In this document: piece by piece, positions 8,051-16,236 of the stretch
Position numbering within the stretch: the stretch's first letter is position 1
How the letters are laid out: each line of letters begins with the position of its first letter
Position numbers and translations under genes: made by a program
Notes under the pieces: model-generated
What the model saw: the letters and a program-made list of their open reading frames with translations, nothing else
Databases searched by the model: none
Told to the model about the DNA's origin: nothing
DNA from: CAXQZU01 sp964228555
GTDB taxonomy: Bacteria > Planctomycetota > PLA2 > JAEUHO01
Assembly: GCA_964228555.1 (NCBI GenBank)
Contig: CAXQZU010000029.1
Span: forward strand, 1-44,995
DNA: 44,995 nt
Direction of reading: 5' to 3'

Positions 8051-8455
8051 ATGGCACGCAAGCAGACCCTCCCTACGCCGGCCCCGGGCGCCAAGGTGTT
8101 CAGCGCCTCGTACCGTGGTGCGCGCATCAGCCCGTACAAGGCCCGCCCCGTCGTGGACCTGGTGCGCGGCAAGCCCATCGAGCAGGCACTCAAGATGCTC
8201 GAGTTCGACTCGCACCGCGCCGCGCCGATGGTGCGCAAGGTCCTGAAGTCCGCGCTGGCCAACGCCGGCAACGACCAGGGCACGCGCCTGGACCGGCTGG
8301 TGGTCGTGGAGGCCCGGGTGGACGGCGGCCCGCTGCTGTCTGGTCGCCGGCGCTTCCGCCCGCGCGCCATGGGCCGCGCCTTCCCGATCATGAAGCGCAC
8401 CAGCCACATCCGCGTGGCGCTGGCCGAGACGGCCGCCAAGGGCAAGGAGGAGTAG
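8051..8455 (+). CDS. rplV: 50S ribosomal protein L22
   Basis: L22 lines the nascent peptide tunnel with a long beta-hairpin opposite L4. The 134-residue protein has SPYKARPVVDLVRG near the N-terminus and the hairpin segment GRRRFRPRAMGRAFPIMKRT before the closing TSHIRVAL. It carries about 20 extra residues at the N-terminus compared with short forms. The junction with rpsS is again TAGCCCATG. rpsC starts 4 bases after the stop. Confidence 0.96.
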   Translation: MARKQTLPTPAPGAKVFSASYRGARISPYKARPVVDLVRGKPIEQALKMLEFDSHRAAPMVRKVLKSALANAGNDQGTRLDRLVVVEARVDGGPLLSGRRRFRPRAMGRAFPIMKRTSHIRVALAETAAKGKEE

Positions 8456-8459
8456 CGCC

Positions 8460-9122
8460 GTGGGACAGAAGATCAACCCGGTCGGTTTCCGCACCGGCAT
8501 CTACCTGGACTGGGAGTCCCGCTGGTACGCGGGCAAGAAGGACTTCGCGCGCCTCCTCAAGGAGGACCGCCAGATCCGCGACTTCGTGCGCAAGGAGTTC
8601 GCCGGCGCGGGCATCCCCAAGGTGGAGATCGAGCGCAAGGCCGACGCCGTGAGCGTGATCGTGCACACGGCCAAGCCTGGCGTGCTGATCGGCCGCAAGG
8701 GCTCGAAGGCCGAGGAGCTGCAGGCCCAGATCCAGAAGGTCACCGGGCACACCGTGACGCTGGACATCCGTGACGTGGCCAAGCCGGAGCTCGATGCGAC
8801 GCTGGTCGCGCAGGGCGTGGCCGAGCAGCTGGTGAAGCGTGCGGCCTACCGCCGCACGCTCAAGCGCGCCATCCAGCAGACCCGCGAGCGTGGCGCGCTG
8901 GGCGTCAAGATCCGCATCTCGGGCCGCCTGGGCGGCGCCGAGATCGCGCGCGTCGAGAAGCAGAGCGAGGGCTCGATCCCGCTGTCCACGCTCAAGGCCG
9001 ACATCTCGTACGGCACGGCCACGGCGTTCACGACCTACGGCGCGATCGGCGTGAAGTGCTGGGTCTACCGCGGCATGCTGCAGACCACCAAGGCCGAGGC
9101 GGTGCAGGGGGAGGTCGTCTGA
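8460..9122 (+). CDS. rpsC: 30S ribosomal protein S3
   Basis: S3 forms part of the mRNA entry channel and helicase of the 30S subunit. The 220 residues start MGQKINPVGFRTGI from a GTG codon. They contain the KH domain with its GxxG loop in VLIGRKGSKAEEL, and the C-terminal ISGRLGGAEIAR block. Start and length match the family. It is embedded in the S10 operon, with rplP starting one base after the stop. Confidence 0.98.
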   Translation: MGQKINPVGFRTGIYLDWESRWYAGKKDFARLLKEDRQIRDFVRKEFAGAGIPKVEIERKADAVSVIVHTAKPGVLIGRKGSKAEELQAQIQKVTGHTVTLDIRDVAKPELDATLVAQGVAEQLVKRAAYRRTLKRAIQQTRERGALGVKIRISGRLGGAEIARVEKQSEGSIPLSTLKADISYGTATAFTTYGAIGVKCWVYRGMLQTTKAEAVQGEVV

Positions 9123-9123
9123 C

Positions 9124-9543
9124 ATGGCGATGATGCCCAAGCGAGTGAAGTTCCGCAAGCAGCAGCGCGGCGTCGTCCGCGGGCGCGCGATGCGGGGCAA
9201 CACGGTCGCCTTCGGCGACTTCGGCCTGCAGGCCCTGCAGGCAGGCTGGATCAAGGCCACCGTGATCGAGGCCGCGCGCGTCGCGGCCGTGCGAGGCGCC
9301 CCCGAGGGTCGCGTCTACATCCGCATCTTCCCGCACAAGTCCGTCACCTCGACCCCTGAGGAGACGCGAATGGGCACGGGCAAGGGCGAGCCGGACTACT
9401 GGTGCGCCGTGGTCAAGCCGGGCTCGATGATGTTCGAGATCGGCGGCGGCGTGGCCGAGGACCAGGCGCGCAAGACGCTGAAGAAGGTGGCCCACAAGCT
9501 GCCGATCCGGACGCGGTTCGTGAAGCGGAGGGCGAAGCGATGA
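9124..9543 (+). CDS. rplP: 50S ribosomal protein L16
   Basis: L16 binds near the A-site tRNA elbow in the 50S subunit. The 139-residue protein has the conserved MPKRVKFRKQQRG start region, RIFPHKSVTSTPEETRMGTGKGEPDYW and KKVAHKLPI. ATG 9124 is chosen; ATG codons at 9133 and 9136 give the same core and cannot be excluded. Its stop overlaps the next start as ATGA, so rpmC translation is probably coupled. Confidence 0.97.
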   Translation: MAMMPKRVKFRKQQRGVVRGRAMRGNTVAFGDFGLQALQAGWIKATVIEAARVAAVRGAPEGRVYIRIFPHKSVTSTPEETRMGTGKGEPDYWCAVVKPGSMMFEIGGGVAEDQARKTLKKVAHKLPIRTRFVKRRAKR

Positions 9544-9752
9544 AGGCCCGTGACATCCGGCGCCGCGAGGCGGGCGATCTCGAGCAGGAGGTCAGTCGCC
9601 TCCGTGGCGAGATCTTCCAGAAGCGGTTCCATGGCCACAACGAGGACAAGGGCGATCGCGGCGTGATCCGCCGCAGCCGCCGTGACGTGGCTCGCATCCT
9701 GACGGTGCTGCGCGAGCGGCAGCAGGCGGCGACCGCAGGGAAGGCGAGGTAA
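9540..9752 (+). CDS. rpmC: 50S ribosomal protein L29
   Basis: L29 is a small helical protein next to L23 at the tunnel exit. The 70-residue protein begins MKARDIRRREAGDLEQEV and carries the family pattern of two basic helices with RGEIFQKRF and the RRDVARILTVLRER end. It overlaps rplP by four bases (ATGA). A short Ala/Lys tail follows the conserved core. Confidence 0.95.
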   Translation: MKARDIRRREAGDLEQEVSRLRGEIFQKRFHGHNEDKGDRGVIRRSRRDVARILTVLRERQQAATAGKAR

Positions 9753-9755
9753 GCC

Positions 9756-10151
9756 ATGGCACGTGCAGAGGCAAGCAAGGGCGGCCAGCCCGAGGCCGCC
9801 GACCGCGGCCCGCGCCGGACGATCGTGGGCAAGGTGGTCAGCGACCGCATGCACAAGACGATCGTGGTGGCTGAGCCGCGCCTGGTGCGGCACGCCCGCT
9901 ACGGGAAGATCCTCAAGCGCGAGGTGACCTACAAGGCCCACGACGAGAAGGACGAGGCCCGCGTCGGCGACGAGGTCGAGATCGTGGCCGCGCGCCGCCT
10001 GAGCAAGACCAAGCACTGGCGCCTGGTGCGGGTGCTGCGGCGCGGCAAGGCCGAGGCCGTGCGCGGCGACGAGGATCGCGAGAAGGTGGCCGTGCGCACC
10101 GTGCGTGCCCCGGCGGCCAAGCCCGCCAAGGGCGAGGAGGCTGCCTCGTGA
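9756..10151 (+). CDS. rpsQ: 30S ribosomal protein S17 with extensions
   Basis: S17 is a primary 16S-binding protein with an OB fold. The core GKVVSDRMHKTIVV through SKTKHWRLVRVLRR is typical. At 131 residues the protein is much longer than the usual 80-90: about 20 extra residues precede the core, and a tail rich in Ala, Lys, Pro and Glu follows (PAAKPAKGEEAAS). L24 and L17 in the same region have similar tails. The next gene begins inside its stop as GTGA. Confidence 0.95.
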   Translation: MARAEASKGGQPEAADRGPRRTIVGKVVSDRMHKTIVVAEPRLVRHARYGKILKREVTYKAHDEKDEARVGDEVEIVAARRLSKTKHWRLVRVLRRGKAEAVRGDEDREKVAVRTVRAPAAKPAKGEEAAS

Positions 10152-10516
10152 TCTTCATGCGGACCTGGCTGGACGTGGCCGACAACAGCGGCCCGAAGCA
10201 GTGCACGGGCATCAAGGTGCTCGGGCGCGGCAACAAGGCCTACGCCGAGGTGGGCGACATCATCGTGGCCAGCGTCAAGAAGGCGCTGCCGAGCAGCACG
10301 ATCAAGCCCGGCAGCGTCGTGCGTGGCGTGGTGGTGCGCTCGCGCAACGCCGTGCGCCGGCAGGACGGCAGCTACGTGCGCTTCGACACCAACGCCATCG
10401 TGCTGATCAACGAGGACAAGAGCCCGCGCGGCACGCGCGTGTTCGGTGCGGTGGCCCGCGAGCTGCGCCGCAAGGGCTTCACCAAGATCGTCAACCTCGC
10501 GGCGGAGGTGGTCTGA
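10148..10516 (+). CDS. rplN: 50S ribosomal protein L14
   Basis: L14 is a conserved 50S protein at the subunit interface and the docking site of the silencing factor RsfS. The 122-residue length is standard, with LDVADNSGPKQ at the start and VFGAVARELRRKGFTKIVNLA at the end. The GTG start overlaps the rpsQ stop (GTGA), and its own stop overlaps the rplX start as TGATG. Confidence 0.98.
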   Translation: MIFMRTWLDVADNSGPKQCTGIKVLGRGNKAYAEVGDIIVASVKKALPSSTIKPGSVVRGVVVRSRNAVRRQDGSYVRFDTNAIVLINEDKSPRGTRVFGAVARELRRKGFTKIVNLAAEVV

Positions 10517-10899
10517 TGCCCGCTCGCATCCGCAAGGGCGACATCGTTGCCGTCATGTCCGGCGAGGACAAGGGCAAGCGCGGTCGCGTGCTGCGCGTCA
10601 TCCCCGGGAGCGGCCGCGTGGTCGTCGAGGGGATCAACATGGTGTTCAAGCACCTGCGCAAGTCGCAGAAGAACCCCCAGGGTGGCCGCATCCAGCGCGA
10701 GGCGCCGGTGCACGGCTGCATCCTGATGCCCATCGACCCCAGCACGGACAAGCCCACGCGCGTGGGCTACGCCCAGGTGGACGGCGCGGCTGCGCGCGTC
10801 GCCCGCAAGAGCCGCGCCCAGATCACGGGCGAGGCCTCGGCGAAGGCCGAGAAGGGCGGCAAGGCCGCCAAGGCCTCCGGCAAGGACAAGAAGGAGTAG
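10516..10899 (+). CDS. rplX: 50S ribosomal protein L24
   Basis: L24 is an assembly-initiating 50S protein with a KOW motif, seen here as IRKGDIVAVMSGEDKGKRGR. The 127-residue protein has the normal core followed by about 25 residues rich in Lys, Ala and Gly (AEKGGKAAKASGKDKKE). It overlaps rplN by one base (TGATG) and rplE follows 3 bases after the stop. Confidence 0.97.
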   Translation: MPARIRKGDIVAVMSGEDKGKRGRVLRVIPGSGRVVVEGINMVFKHLRKSQKNPQGGRIQREAPVHGCILMPIDPSTDKPTRVGYAQVDGAAARVARKSRAQITGEASAKAEKGGKAAKASGKDKKE

Positions 10900-10902
10900 C
10901 GC

Positions 10903-11460
10903 ATGCCCCACCTGCGCAACGAGTACCGCACGCGCATCCGTCCCGCCCTGGCCAAGCGCCTCGGCGTGGACAACGTGCACGCCCTGCCGGACCTGCAGAA
11001 GATCACCGTCTCCTGCGGCGTGGGCAAGGCCAAGGAGAACAAGAAGCACCTCGAGGTGGCCGTGGACATCCTCGGCCGCATCACGGGCCAGAAGGCCGTG
11101 GTCACCAAGGCGCGCAACGCCGTGGCCAACTTCAAGGTGCGCGAGGACATGCCCATCGGCTGCAAGGTCACCCTGCGGGGCGACCGCGCCTGGGAGTTCC
11201 TCGAGCGCCTGATCCACGTCGTGATCCCGCGCATCCGTGACTTCCGCGGCCTGGACCGCAAGTTCGACGGCCGCGGCAACTACAGCATGGGCCTGGCCGA
11301 GCAGAACGTGTTCCCCGAGCTCGAGGCCGACCTGCTGGAGAGCCCGCAGGGCATGAACATCACCATGACCATCCGTGGCGGTTCGGACGAGGCCAGCGCT
11401 GCCTTCCTGGAAGAGCTGCGCTTCCCCTTCCGTCGCGAGGAGGACGAGCGCCGTGGCTAG
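10903..11460 (+). CDS. rplE: 50S ribosomal protein L5
   Basis: L5 binds 5S rRNA in the central protuberance and contacts P-site tRNA. The 185 residues carry LQKITVSCGVGKA, the TKARNAVANFKVREDMPIG loop and RIRDFRGL. It ends in an acidic and basic tail (RREEDERRG) that overlaps the start of rpsN by eight bases; an AGGAGG in that tail serves as the rpsN ribosome binding site. Confidence 0.97.
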   Translation: MPHLRNEYRTRIRPALAKRLGVDNVHALPDLQKITVSCGVGKAKENKKHLEVAVDILGRITGQKAVVTKARNAVANFKVREDMPIGCKVTLRGDRAWEFLERLIHVVIPRIRDFRGLDRKFDGRGNYSMGLAEQNVFPELEADLLESPQGMNITMTIRGGSDEASAAFLEELRFPFRREEDERRG

Positions 11461-11638
11461 GACCTGCCTGATCATCAAGCAGCAGCGGGAGCCGAAGTTC
11501 TCGACCCGCAAGTACAACCGCTGCCAGTTCTGCGGCCGCGTCCGCGCGTACTACCGCAAGTTCGGCGTGTGCCGGCTTTGCTTCCGCGGCATGGCGTCGC
11601 GCGGGGAGATCCCCGGCGTGCGCAAGGCATCGTGGTAG
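11453..11638 (+). CDS. rpsN: 30S ribosomal protein S14, zinc type
   Basis: S14 is a 30S head protein next to S3 and S10. This is the short 61-residue zinc-binding form, with two cysteine pairs, CQFC and CRLC, and the conserved end GEIPGVRKASW. The start is GTG inside the last codons of rplE (eight-base overlap), chosen because the protein then begins MARTCLIIKQQ and a strong AGGAGG precedes it at good spacing. Confidence 0.96.
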   Translation: MARTCLIIKQQREPKFSTRKYNRCQFCGRVRAYYRKFGVCRLCFRGMASRGEIPGVRKASW

Positions 11639-11648
11639 GGGGGCTCGC

Positions 11649-12050
11649 ATGTCGATGACCGATCCCGTCGCTGATCTCCTGACGCGCATCCGCAACGGAC
11701 TGCGCAAGCAGGGCGACCGCGTGCTCGTGCGCAAGTCGCGCCTGTCCGCCGCCGTGGTGGACGTCCTCGCCCGGGAGGGCTTCCTGCGCAGCGTGCGCGA
11801 GGTGGCCACCCCGGACGGCCGCAACGCCCTCGAGGTGGAGCTGAAGTACGACGAGGACGGCGCCCCGCTGATCAGCAAGGTCAGCCGCGTGTCCCGTCCT
11901 GGCCGCCGCGTCTACAAGGGCGTGCGCGAGATCCCGCGCGTGCTCAACGGCATGGGCATCGCCGTGCTGTCCACGTCGCGCGGCGTGATGAGCGATCGCG
12001 AGGCACGCGCCGCCGGCGTCGGTGGCGAGGTGCTGTGCGAGGTCTGGTAG
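11649..12050 (+). CDS. rpsH: 30S ribosomal protein S8
   Basis: S8 is a primary binder of the central domain of 16S rRNA and, in E. coli, the translational repressor of the spc genes. The 133 residues have TDPVADLLTRIRNG at the start, and VLNGMGIAVLSTSRGVMSDREA with GGEVLCEVW at the end, all typical. It lies 10 bases after rpsN; rplF follows after a 29-base gap. Confidence 0.97.
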   Translation: MSMTDPVADLLTRIRNGLRKQGDRVLVRKSRLSAAVVDVLAREGFLRSVREVATPDGRNALEVELKYDEDGAPLISKVSRVSRPGRRVYKGVREIPRVLNGMGIAVLSTSRGVMSDREARAAGVGGEVLCEVW

Positions 12051-12079
12051 CCGTCACGGCACCCCGGAGCTGACCTGAC

Positions 12080-12628
12080 ATGTCCCGTATCGGCAAGATC
12101 CCCGTCCCGATCCCCTCGGGCGTGACCGTCAACACCGACGGCACGACGCTCACCATCAAGGGCCCGAAGGGCGAGCTCACGCGTCGCCTGGTGCATGGCA
12201 TCACCGCGAAGGTGGATGCCGGCGCCCTGCACCTGGCCCGCGCCGGCAACGAGGCGCTGGACCGCGCCCAGCACGGCCTGGCGCGTGCGCTGGCCATCGG
12301 CATGATCGAGGGCGTGAGCAAGGGCTTCGAGCGCCGCCTCGAGGTGCATGGCGTCTCCTACCAGGCCGCCGTCGAGGGCCAGCGCCTGCGCCTGAACGTG
12401 GGCTTCAGCCACCCGGTGCACGTGGCCATCCCCAAGGGCATCAAGGTCGAGTGCCCCCAGCCCACGCAGATCGTGGTCACGGGCTGCGACAAGCAGCTGG
12501 TGGGCGAGTTCGCCGCCACCGTGCGCCGCCAGCGCAAGCCCGAGCCCTACAAGGGCAAGGGCGTGCGCTACCTCGGCGAGAAGATCGTCCAGAAGGCCGG
12601 CAAGTCCTTCGTGGGCGGGGAGAAGTAG
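12080..12628 (+). CDS. rplF: 50S ribosomal protein L6
   Basis: L6 lies at the factor-binding base of the L7/L12 stalk. The 182-residue protein shows SRIGKIPVPIPSGV at the start, the internal duplication of the family, and the signature KPEPYKGKGVRYLGEKIVQKAGK near the C-terminus. Length is standard. The following junction with rplR is TAGCCCATG. Confidence 0.98.
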   Translation: MSRIGKIPVPIPSGVTVNTDGTTLTIKGPKGELTRRLVHGITAKVDAGALHLARAGNEALDRAQHGLARALAIGMIEGVSKGFERRLEVHGVSYQAAVEGQRLRLNVGFSHPVHVAIPKGIKVECPQPTQIVVTGCDKQLVGEFAATVRRQRKPEPYKGKGVRYLGEKIVQKAGKSFVGGEK

Positions 12629-12631
12629 CCC

Positions 12632-12988
12632 ATGTCGATCCAGAAGACCATCGCGCGCCGCCGCGTGAACCGTGCTCACCGCGTGCGCAAGGCCGTGCGT
12701 GGGACGGAGGCCCGGCCGCGCGTGACCGTGCACCGCACGAACCTGCACCTCTACGTGCAGGTGATCGACGACCTGGCCGGCACCACGCTGTGCGCGTCCA
12801 GCAGCAAGGCCCTCGAGCTGCCCTACGGGGGCAACGTGAAGGCGGCCAAGGCCGTGGGCGAGGACCTGGCCTCCAAGGTCAAGGCCAAGGGCGTCAAGCA
12901 GCTGTGCTTCGACCGCGGTGCGTACCGCTACCACGGCCGCATCAAGGCGGTCGCCGAGGCCCTGCGGGCCGCGGGCCTCGAGCTCTAG
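12632..12988 (+). CDS. rplR: 50S ribosomal protein L18
   Basis: L18 binds 5S rRNA together with L5. The 118-residue protein has RPRVTVHRTNLHLYVQVIDD and the C-terminal CFDRGAYRYHGRIKAVAEALR typical of L18. It is in the standard L6-L18-S5 order, starting 3 bases after rplF, with rpsE 15 bases downstream. Confidence 0.97.
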   Translation: MSIQKTIARRRVNRAHRVRKAVRGTEARPRVTVHRTNLHLYVQVIDDLAGTTLCASSSKALELPYGGNVKAAKAVGEDLASKVKAKGVKQLCFDRGAYRYHGRIKAVAEALRAAGLEL

Positions 12989-13003
12989 TCCCGGGAGGAT
13001 GTG

Positions 13004-13501
13004 ATGCGTCGCGAGATCGACTACGTAGACAGCGATGGCCTCGACCTCACCGAGCGGGTGGTCGACGTCAACCGCACCTCGAAGGTGGTGAAGGGTGGCC
13101 GTCGCTTCGGCTTCAGCGCCCTGGTCGTCGTGGGCAACGGCAACGGCGTGCTGGGCCTGGGCTTCGGCAAGGCCGCCGAGGTGCCGGTGGCGGTCGAGAA
13201 GGCCGTCAGCGACGCCAAGAAGCGCCTCGTGCGCGTCTCGCTGCGTGGCACGACCGTGCCGCATGCCAGCGTCAGCAGCTTCCGGGCCAGCAGCGTCAAG
13301 CTGCTGCCGGCCGCCCCGGGCACCGGCATCATCGCCGGCAGCGCGGTGCGTGCCGTGCTCGAGTCCGCCGGCATCAAGGACGTGCTCTCGAAGGCCATCG
13401 GCAGCACGAACAGCATGAACCTGGCCAAGGCCGCCTTCGAGGGCCTGATCTCGATGCGTACGCGCAAGGCCGTGGCCGAGCGCCGTGGGGTGAGCATCTG
13501 A
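13004..13501 (+). CDS. rpsE: 30S ribosomal protein S5
   Basis: S5 helps maintain decoding accuracy near the mRNA entry site. The 165 residues include VVDVNRTSKVVKGGRRFGFS, GLGFGKAAEVPVAVEKA and the PGTGIIAGSAVRAVLESAGI block. ATG 13004 is preferred over GTG 13001 because GGGAGG at 12993-12998 is then five bases from the start. The stop overlaps rplO as TGATG. rpmD, which often lies between these two genes, is absent. Confidence 0.97.
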   Translation: MRREIDYVDSDGLDLTERVVDVNRTSKVVKGGRRFGFSALVVVGNGNGVLGLGFGKAAEVPVAVEKAVSDAKKRLVRVSLRGTTVPHASVSSFRASSVKLLPAAPGTGIIAGSAVRAVLESAGIKDVLSKAIGSTNSMNLAKAAFEGLISMRTRKAVAERRGVSI

Positions 13502-14007
13502 TGGAGCTCAACGACGTCCGCACCATCCGGGTCCCCCGGAAGAACCGCAACCGAATCGGCCGTGGCCCGGGCTCCGGCTGGGGCGTGACCGCGGGCCGTG
13601 GCTACAAGGGCCAGGGCAAGCGCACCGGCAAGCGTCGCCGCCTGCGCTTCGAGGGCGGCCAGATGCCGCTGTACCGCCGCCTGCCCAAGAAGGGCTTCAG
13701 CAACGCTGCCTTCTCGCTCTCCTACCACGTGGTGAACGTGGGCGAGCTCGAGGCGGGCTTCGCTGCCGGGAGCACCGTGGACCTGGCCGCCATCCAGGCG
13801 CTGGGCCTCGCGCCCAAGAAGGCTCGCTACCTGAAGGTGCTGGGCTTCGGCAAGGTGTCCAAGGCCCTGACCGTGCGCTGCCATGCCGCCAGCGGCGGTG
13901 CTCGCCAGAAGCTGGAGGGCGCCAAGGGCACGCTCGAGCTGCTGCCCGTGCGCGCGACGCACCGTCCCAAGGGCGTCAAGGCCGGCGCGGCCGTGACCGG
14001 AGCCTGA
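13501..14007 (+). CDS. rplO: 50S ribosomal protein L15
   Basis: L15 is a late assembly protein of the 50S subunit with a long basic N-terminal arm. The 168-residue protein has the glycine and arginine-rich arm RIGRGPGSGWGVTAGRGYKG followed by FEGGQMPLYRRLPKKGFSN, both signatures of the family. It overlaps rpsE by one base and secY starts 3 bases after its stop. Confidence 0.97.
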   Translation: MELNDVRTIRVPRKNRNRIGRGPGSGWGVTAGRGYKGQGKRTGKRRRLRFEGGQMPLYRRLPKKGFSNAAFSLSYHVVNVGELEAGFAAGSTVDLAAIQALGLAPKKARYLKVLGFGKVSKALTVRCHAASGGARQKLEGAKGTLELLPVRATHRPKGVKAGAAVTGA

Positions 14008-14009
14008 GC

Positions 14010-15302
14010 GTGCTGAGCCGCCTGGCAGCCATGTTCCGGGTGCCCGAGATCCGCACGCGGCTGTGGGTCACCATCGGGTTCCTCCTGCTCTACCGGGTGG
14101 GGTGGAACATCCCGATCCCCGGCGTGGACCTCGCCGCGCTCAAGTCCGCGGCGGGGGAGGGCACCGACGCCTTCGCAGCCATGTTCCAGCTGCTCTCGGG
14201 CGGCAATCTCGTCTCGTGCGCGATCTTCAGCCTGGGCATCATGCCCTACATCAGCGCCAGCATCATCTTCAGCCTGCTGGCGAAGGTGGTGCCGGCGCTG
14301 GAGGCCGTGGCGAAGGAGGGGCCGGCCGGCCAGCGCAAGATCAACCAGTGGACGCGGCTGGCGACGATCCCCCTCGCGCTGGTGCAGGCCCTGATCGTGG
14401 TCAACACGCTCTACGACAGCCCCGTGGCGCCCCTGCTGCCCGACGGGTTCGGCATCTCGCTGGTGGCGGTGCTGACGCTGACCGCCGGCACCATCTTCCT
14501 GATGTGGGTGGGCGAGCAGATCACCGAGCACGGCGTGGGCAACGGCATCTCGCTGCTCATCATGGCGGGCATCATCGCCCGCGTTCCGCACGCGCTGCTG
14601 GAGCTGGTGCGCAGCAAGGACGCCAGCCTCGTGGTGCCCGTGCTGCTGGTGGCGCTCTTCCTCGTCATCGTGGTGTGCACCGTGTTCATCACCAAGGGCA
14701 CGCGCAAGATCGCCGTCCAGTACGCCAAGCTGACGCGCGGGCGCCGCGTGTATGGCGGCCAGAAGCACTTCCTGCCGATCAAGGTCAACCAGGCGGGCGT
14801 GATGCCCGTGATCTTCTCCAGCGCGCTGCTCAGCTTCCCCCAGATGCTCGGCAGCAGCTTGGGCTGGGCGTGGCTCGCCGGCAGCTTCCAGCAGGGTGCT
14901 TGGGTGCACACGGTGCTCGACATCGGCCTGATCTACTTCTTCGCCTTCTTCTGGACCTCGCTGATGTTCAACCCGGCGGAGATGTCGAAGAACATGAAGG
15001 AGCACGGCTCCTTCATCCCGGGCATCCGGCCGGGCAAGAAGACGGCCGAGTTCCTCGAGCGCGTCATGACGCGCATCACGCTGGCGGGTGCGACCTTCCT
15101 CTGCGTGATCGCGCTGATCCCGCAGCGCCTCGCCTTGATGGTCGCGCCCAACGAGTTCCAGATCGCGGCCTTCCTCGGCGGCACCTCGATCCTGATCGTG
15201 GTGAGCGTGGCCATCGAGCTGGTGGACAAGCTCAACAGCGCCCTGCTCCAGCGTGACTACGAGGGCTTCTTCGGCAGCGGCGCGGCCCGGAAGAAGGCGT
15301 GA
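14010..15302 (+). CDS. secY: Preprotein translocase subunit SecY
   Basis: SecY is the channel of the Sec translocon in the cytoplasmic membrane. The 430 residues include the typical first helix region LLLYRVGWNIPIPGVD, SIFSLGIMPYISASII-like helix 2 residues, GNGISLLIMAGI and the cytoplasmic loop RKIAVQYAKLTRGRRVYGGQ. About ten hydrophobic segments can be seen. The start is GTG 14010. The stop is shared with the adk start as GTGA. It is the usual membrane protein gene of the spc operon. Confidence 0.97.
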   Translation: MLSRLAAMFRVPEIRTRLWVTIGFLLLYRVGWNIPIPGVDLAALKSAAGEGTDAFAAMFQLLSGGNLVSCAIFSLGIMPYISASIIFSLLAKVVPALEAVAKEGPAGQRKINQWTRLATIPLALVQALIVVNTLYDSPVAPLLPDGFGISLVAVLTLTAGTIFLMWVGEQITEHGVGNGISLLIMAGIIARVPHALLELVRSKDASLVVPVLLVALFLVIVVCTVFITKGTRKIAVQYAKLTRGRRVYGGQKHFLPIKVNQAGVMPVIFSSALLSFPQMLGSSLGWAWLAGSFQQGAWVHTVLDIGLIYFFAFFWTSLMFNPAEMSKNMKEHGSFIPGIRPGKKTAEFLERVMTRITLAGATFLCVIALIPQRLALMVAPNEFQIAAFLGGTSILIVVSVAIELVDKLNSALLQRDYEGFFGSGAARKKA

Positions 15303-15874
15303 GCGTGGTTCGAGCCGTCCTCCTCGGCCCGCCCGGGTGCGGCAAGGGCACGCAGGCCACGCGCGCGTGCGCGGCGCGCAGCCTCCTGCACCTGAGCACG
15401 GGCGACCTGCTGCGTGCCGCGGTGAAGGACGGCACGCCCCTGGGCGTCAAGGCCAAGGGCTTCATGGACCGCGGCGAGCTGGTCCCCGACGACCTGGTGT
15501 TCGCCCTGCTGCGCGAGCGGCTGCGCGCGCCTGCAGCGGCCTCGGGCTTCCTGCTGGACGGCTTCCCGCGCAACGTGGCGCAGGCCGGCACGCTGGACCT
15601 GGAACTGGGCGCCTCGGGCATCACCCGCGTGGTGCACATGCGCCTCGACGACGAGGAGATCGTGCGCCGCCTGCTGGGCCGGGGCCGTCCTGACGACACC
15701 GAGCCGGTGATCAGGAACCGGCTGAAGGTCTACCGGGCGGAGACGGCGCCCTTGATCGACTTCTACGACCGTCGCGGCCTGCTCGTCACCATCGATGCGC
15801 TGGGCACGATGGACGCCGTGGCCGTGCGCCTCGAAGGGGCCCTGTCCGGCGACGGCCGGCCGGGCCGGGGCTAG
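15299..15874 (+). CDS. adk: Adenylate kinase (short-lid form)
   Basis: Adenylate kinase interconverts ATP plus AMP with two ADP in the cytoplasm. The P-loop LLGPPGCGKGTQ starts at about residue 8, followed by LLHLSTGDLLRAAV, FLLDGFPRNVAQA and the lid segment RGRPDDTEPVIRNRL. At 191 residues without the inserted zinc or long lid, this is the short form. GTG 15299 is chosen for its overlap with secY; GTG 15305 would also fit. map, often found next, is absent. Confidence 0.95.
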   Translation: MSVVRAVLLGPPGCGKGTQATRACAARSLLHLSTGDLLRAAVKDGTPLGVKAKGFMDRGELVPDDLVFALLRERLRAPAAASGFLLDGFPRNVAQAGTLDLELGASGITRVVHMRLDDEEIVRRLLGRGRPDDTEPVIRNRLKVYRAETAPLIDFYDRRGLLVTIDALGTMDAVAVRLEGALSGDGRPGRG

Positions 15875-15880
15875 GGCGCC

Positions 15881-16096
15881 ATGGCACGCGAGGACAACCT
15901 GCGCCTGGAGGCCAAGGTGGTGGAAGCCCGCCCCAACGCCATGTTCCTCGTCCAGCTGGAGAACGGGCACCAGATCCTGGCGCACGTCTCCGGCAAGATG
16001 CGCATGCACTTCATCCGCATCCTCCCCGGTGACCGCGTGACCGTGGAGATGAGCCCGTACGACCTGAGCAAGGGTCGCATCGTGTACCGAGAGTAG
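15881..16096 (+). CDS. infA: Translation initiation factor IF-1
   Basis: IF-1 binds the A site of the 30S subunit during initiation. The 71-residue OB-fold protein has standard length and the conserved segments LEAKVVEARPNAMFLVQLEN, ILAHVSGKMRMHFIRILPGD and the SPYDLSKGRIVYR end. It lies 6 bases after adk and is followed by rpmJ after 9 bases. Confidence 0.98.
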   Translation: MAREDNLRLEAKVVEARPNAMFLVQLENGHQILAHVSGKMRMHFIRILPGDRVTVEMSPYDLSKGRIVYRE

Positions 16097-16105
16097 GAGG
16101 ACAGC

Positions 16106-16219
16106 ATGAAGGTCAGGTCCAGCGTCCGACGCATCTGCGACCAGTGCCGGATCATCCGCCGGCACGGCAAGGTGCGCGTCATCTGCAAGAACGTCCGTCA
16201 CAAGCAGGTCCAGGCCTAG
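16106..16219 (+). CDS. rpmJ: 50S ribosomal protein L36, zinc type
   Basis: A 37-residue protein begins MKVRSSVRRICDQC and ends RHKQVQA. It has the zinc ligands Cys11, Cys14, Cys27 and His32, so it is the zinc-binding form. A GGAGG precedes the ATG. It holds its usual place between infA and rpsM. Confidence 0.97.
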   Translation: MKVRSSVRRICDQCRIIRRHGKVRVICKNVRHKQVQA

Positions 16220-16236
16220 AGCCTGGAGGAGGTCCC

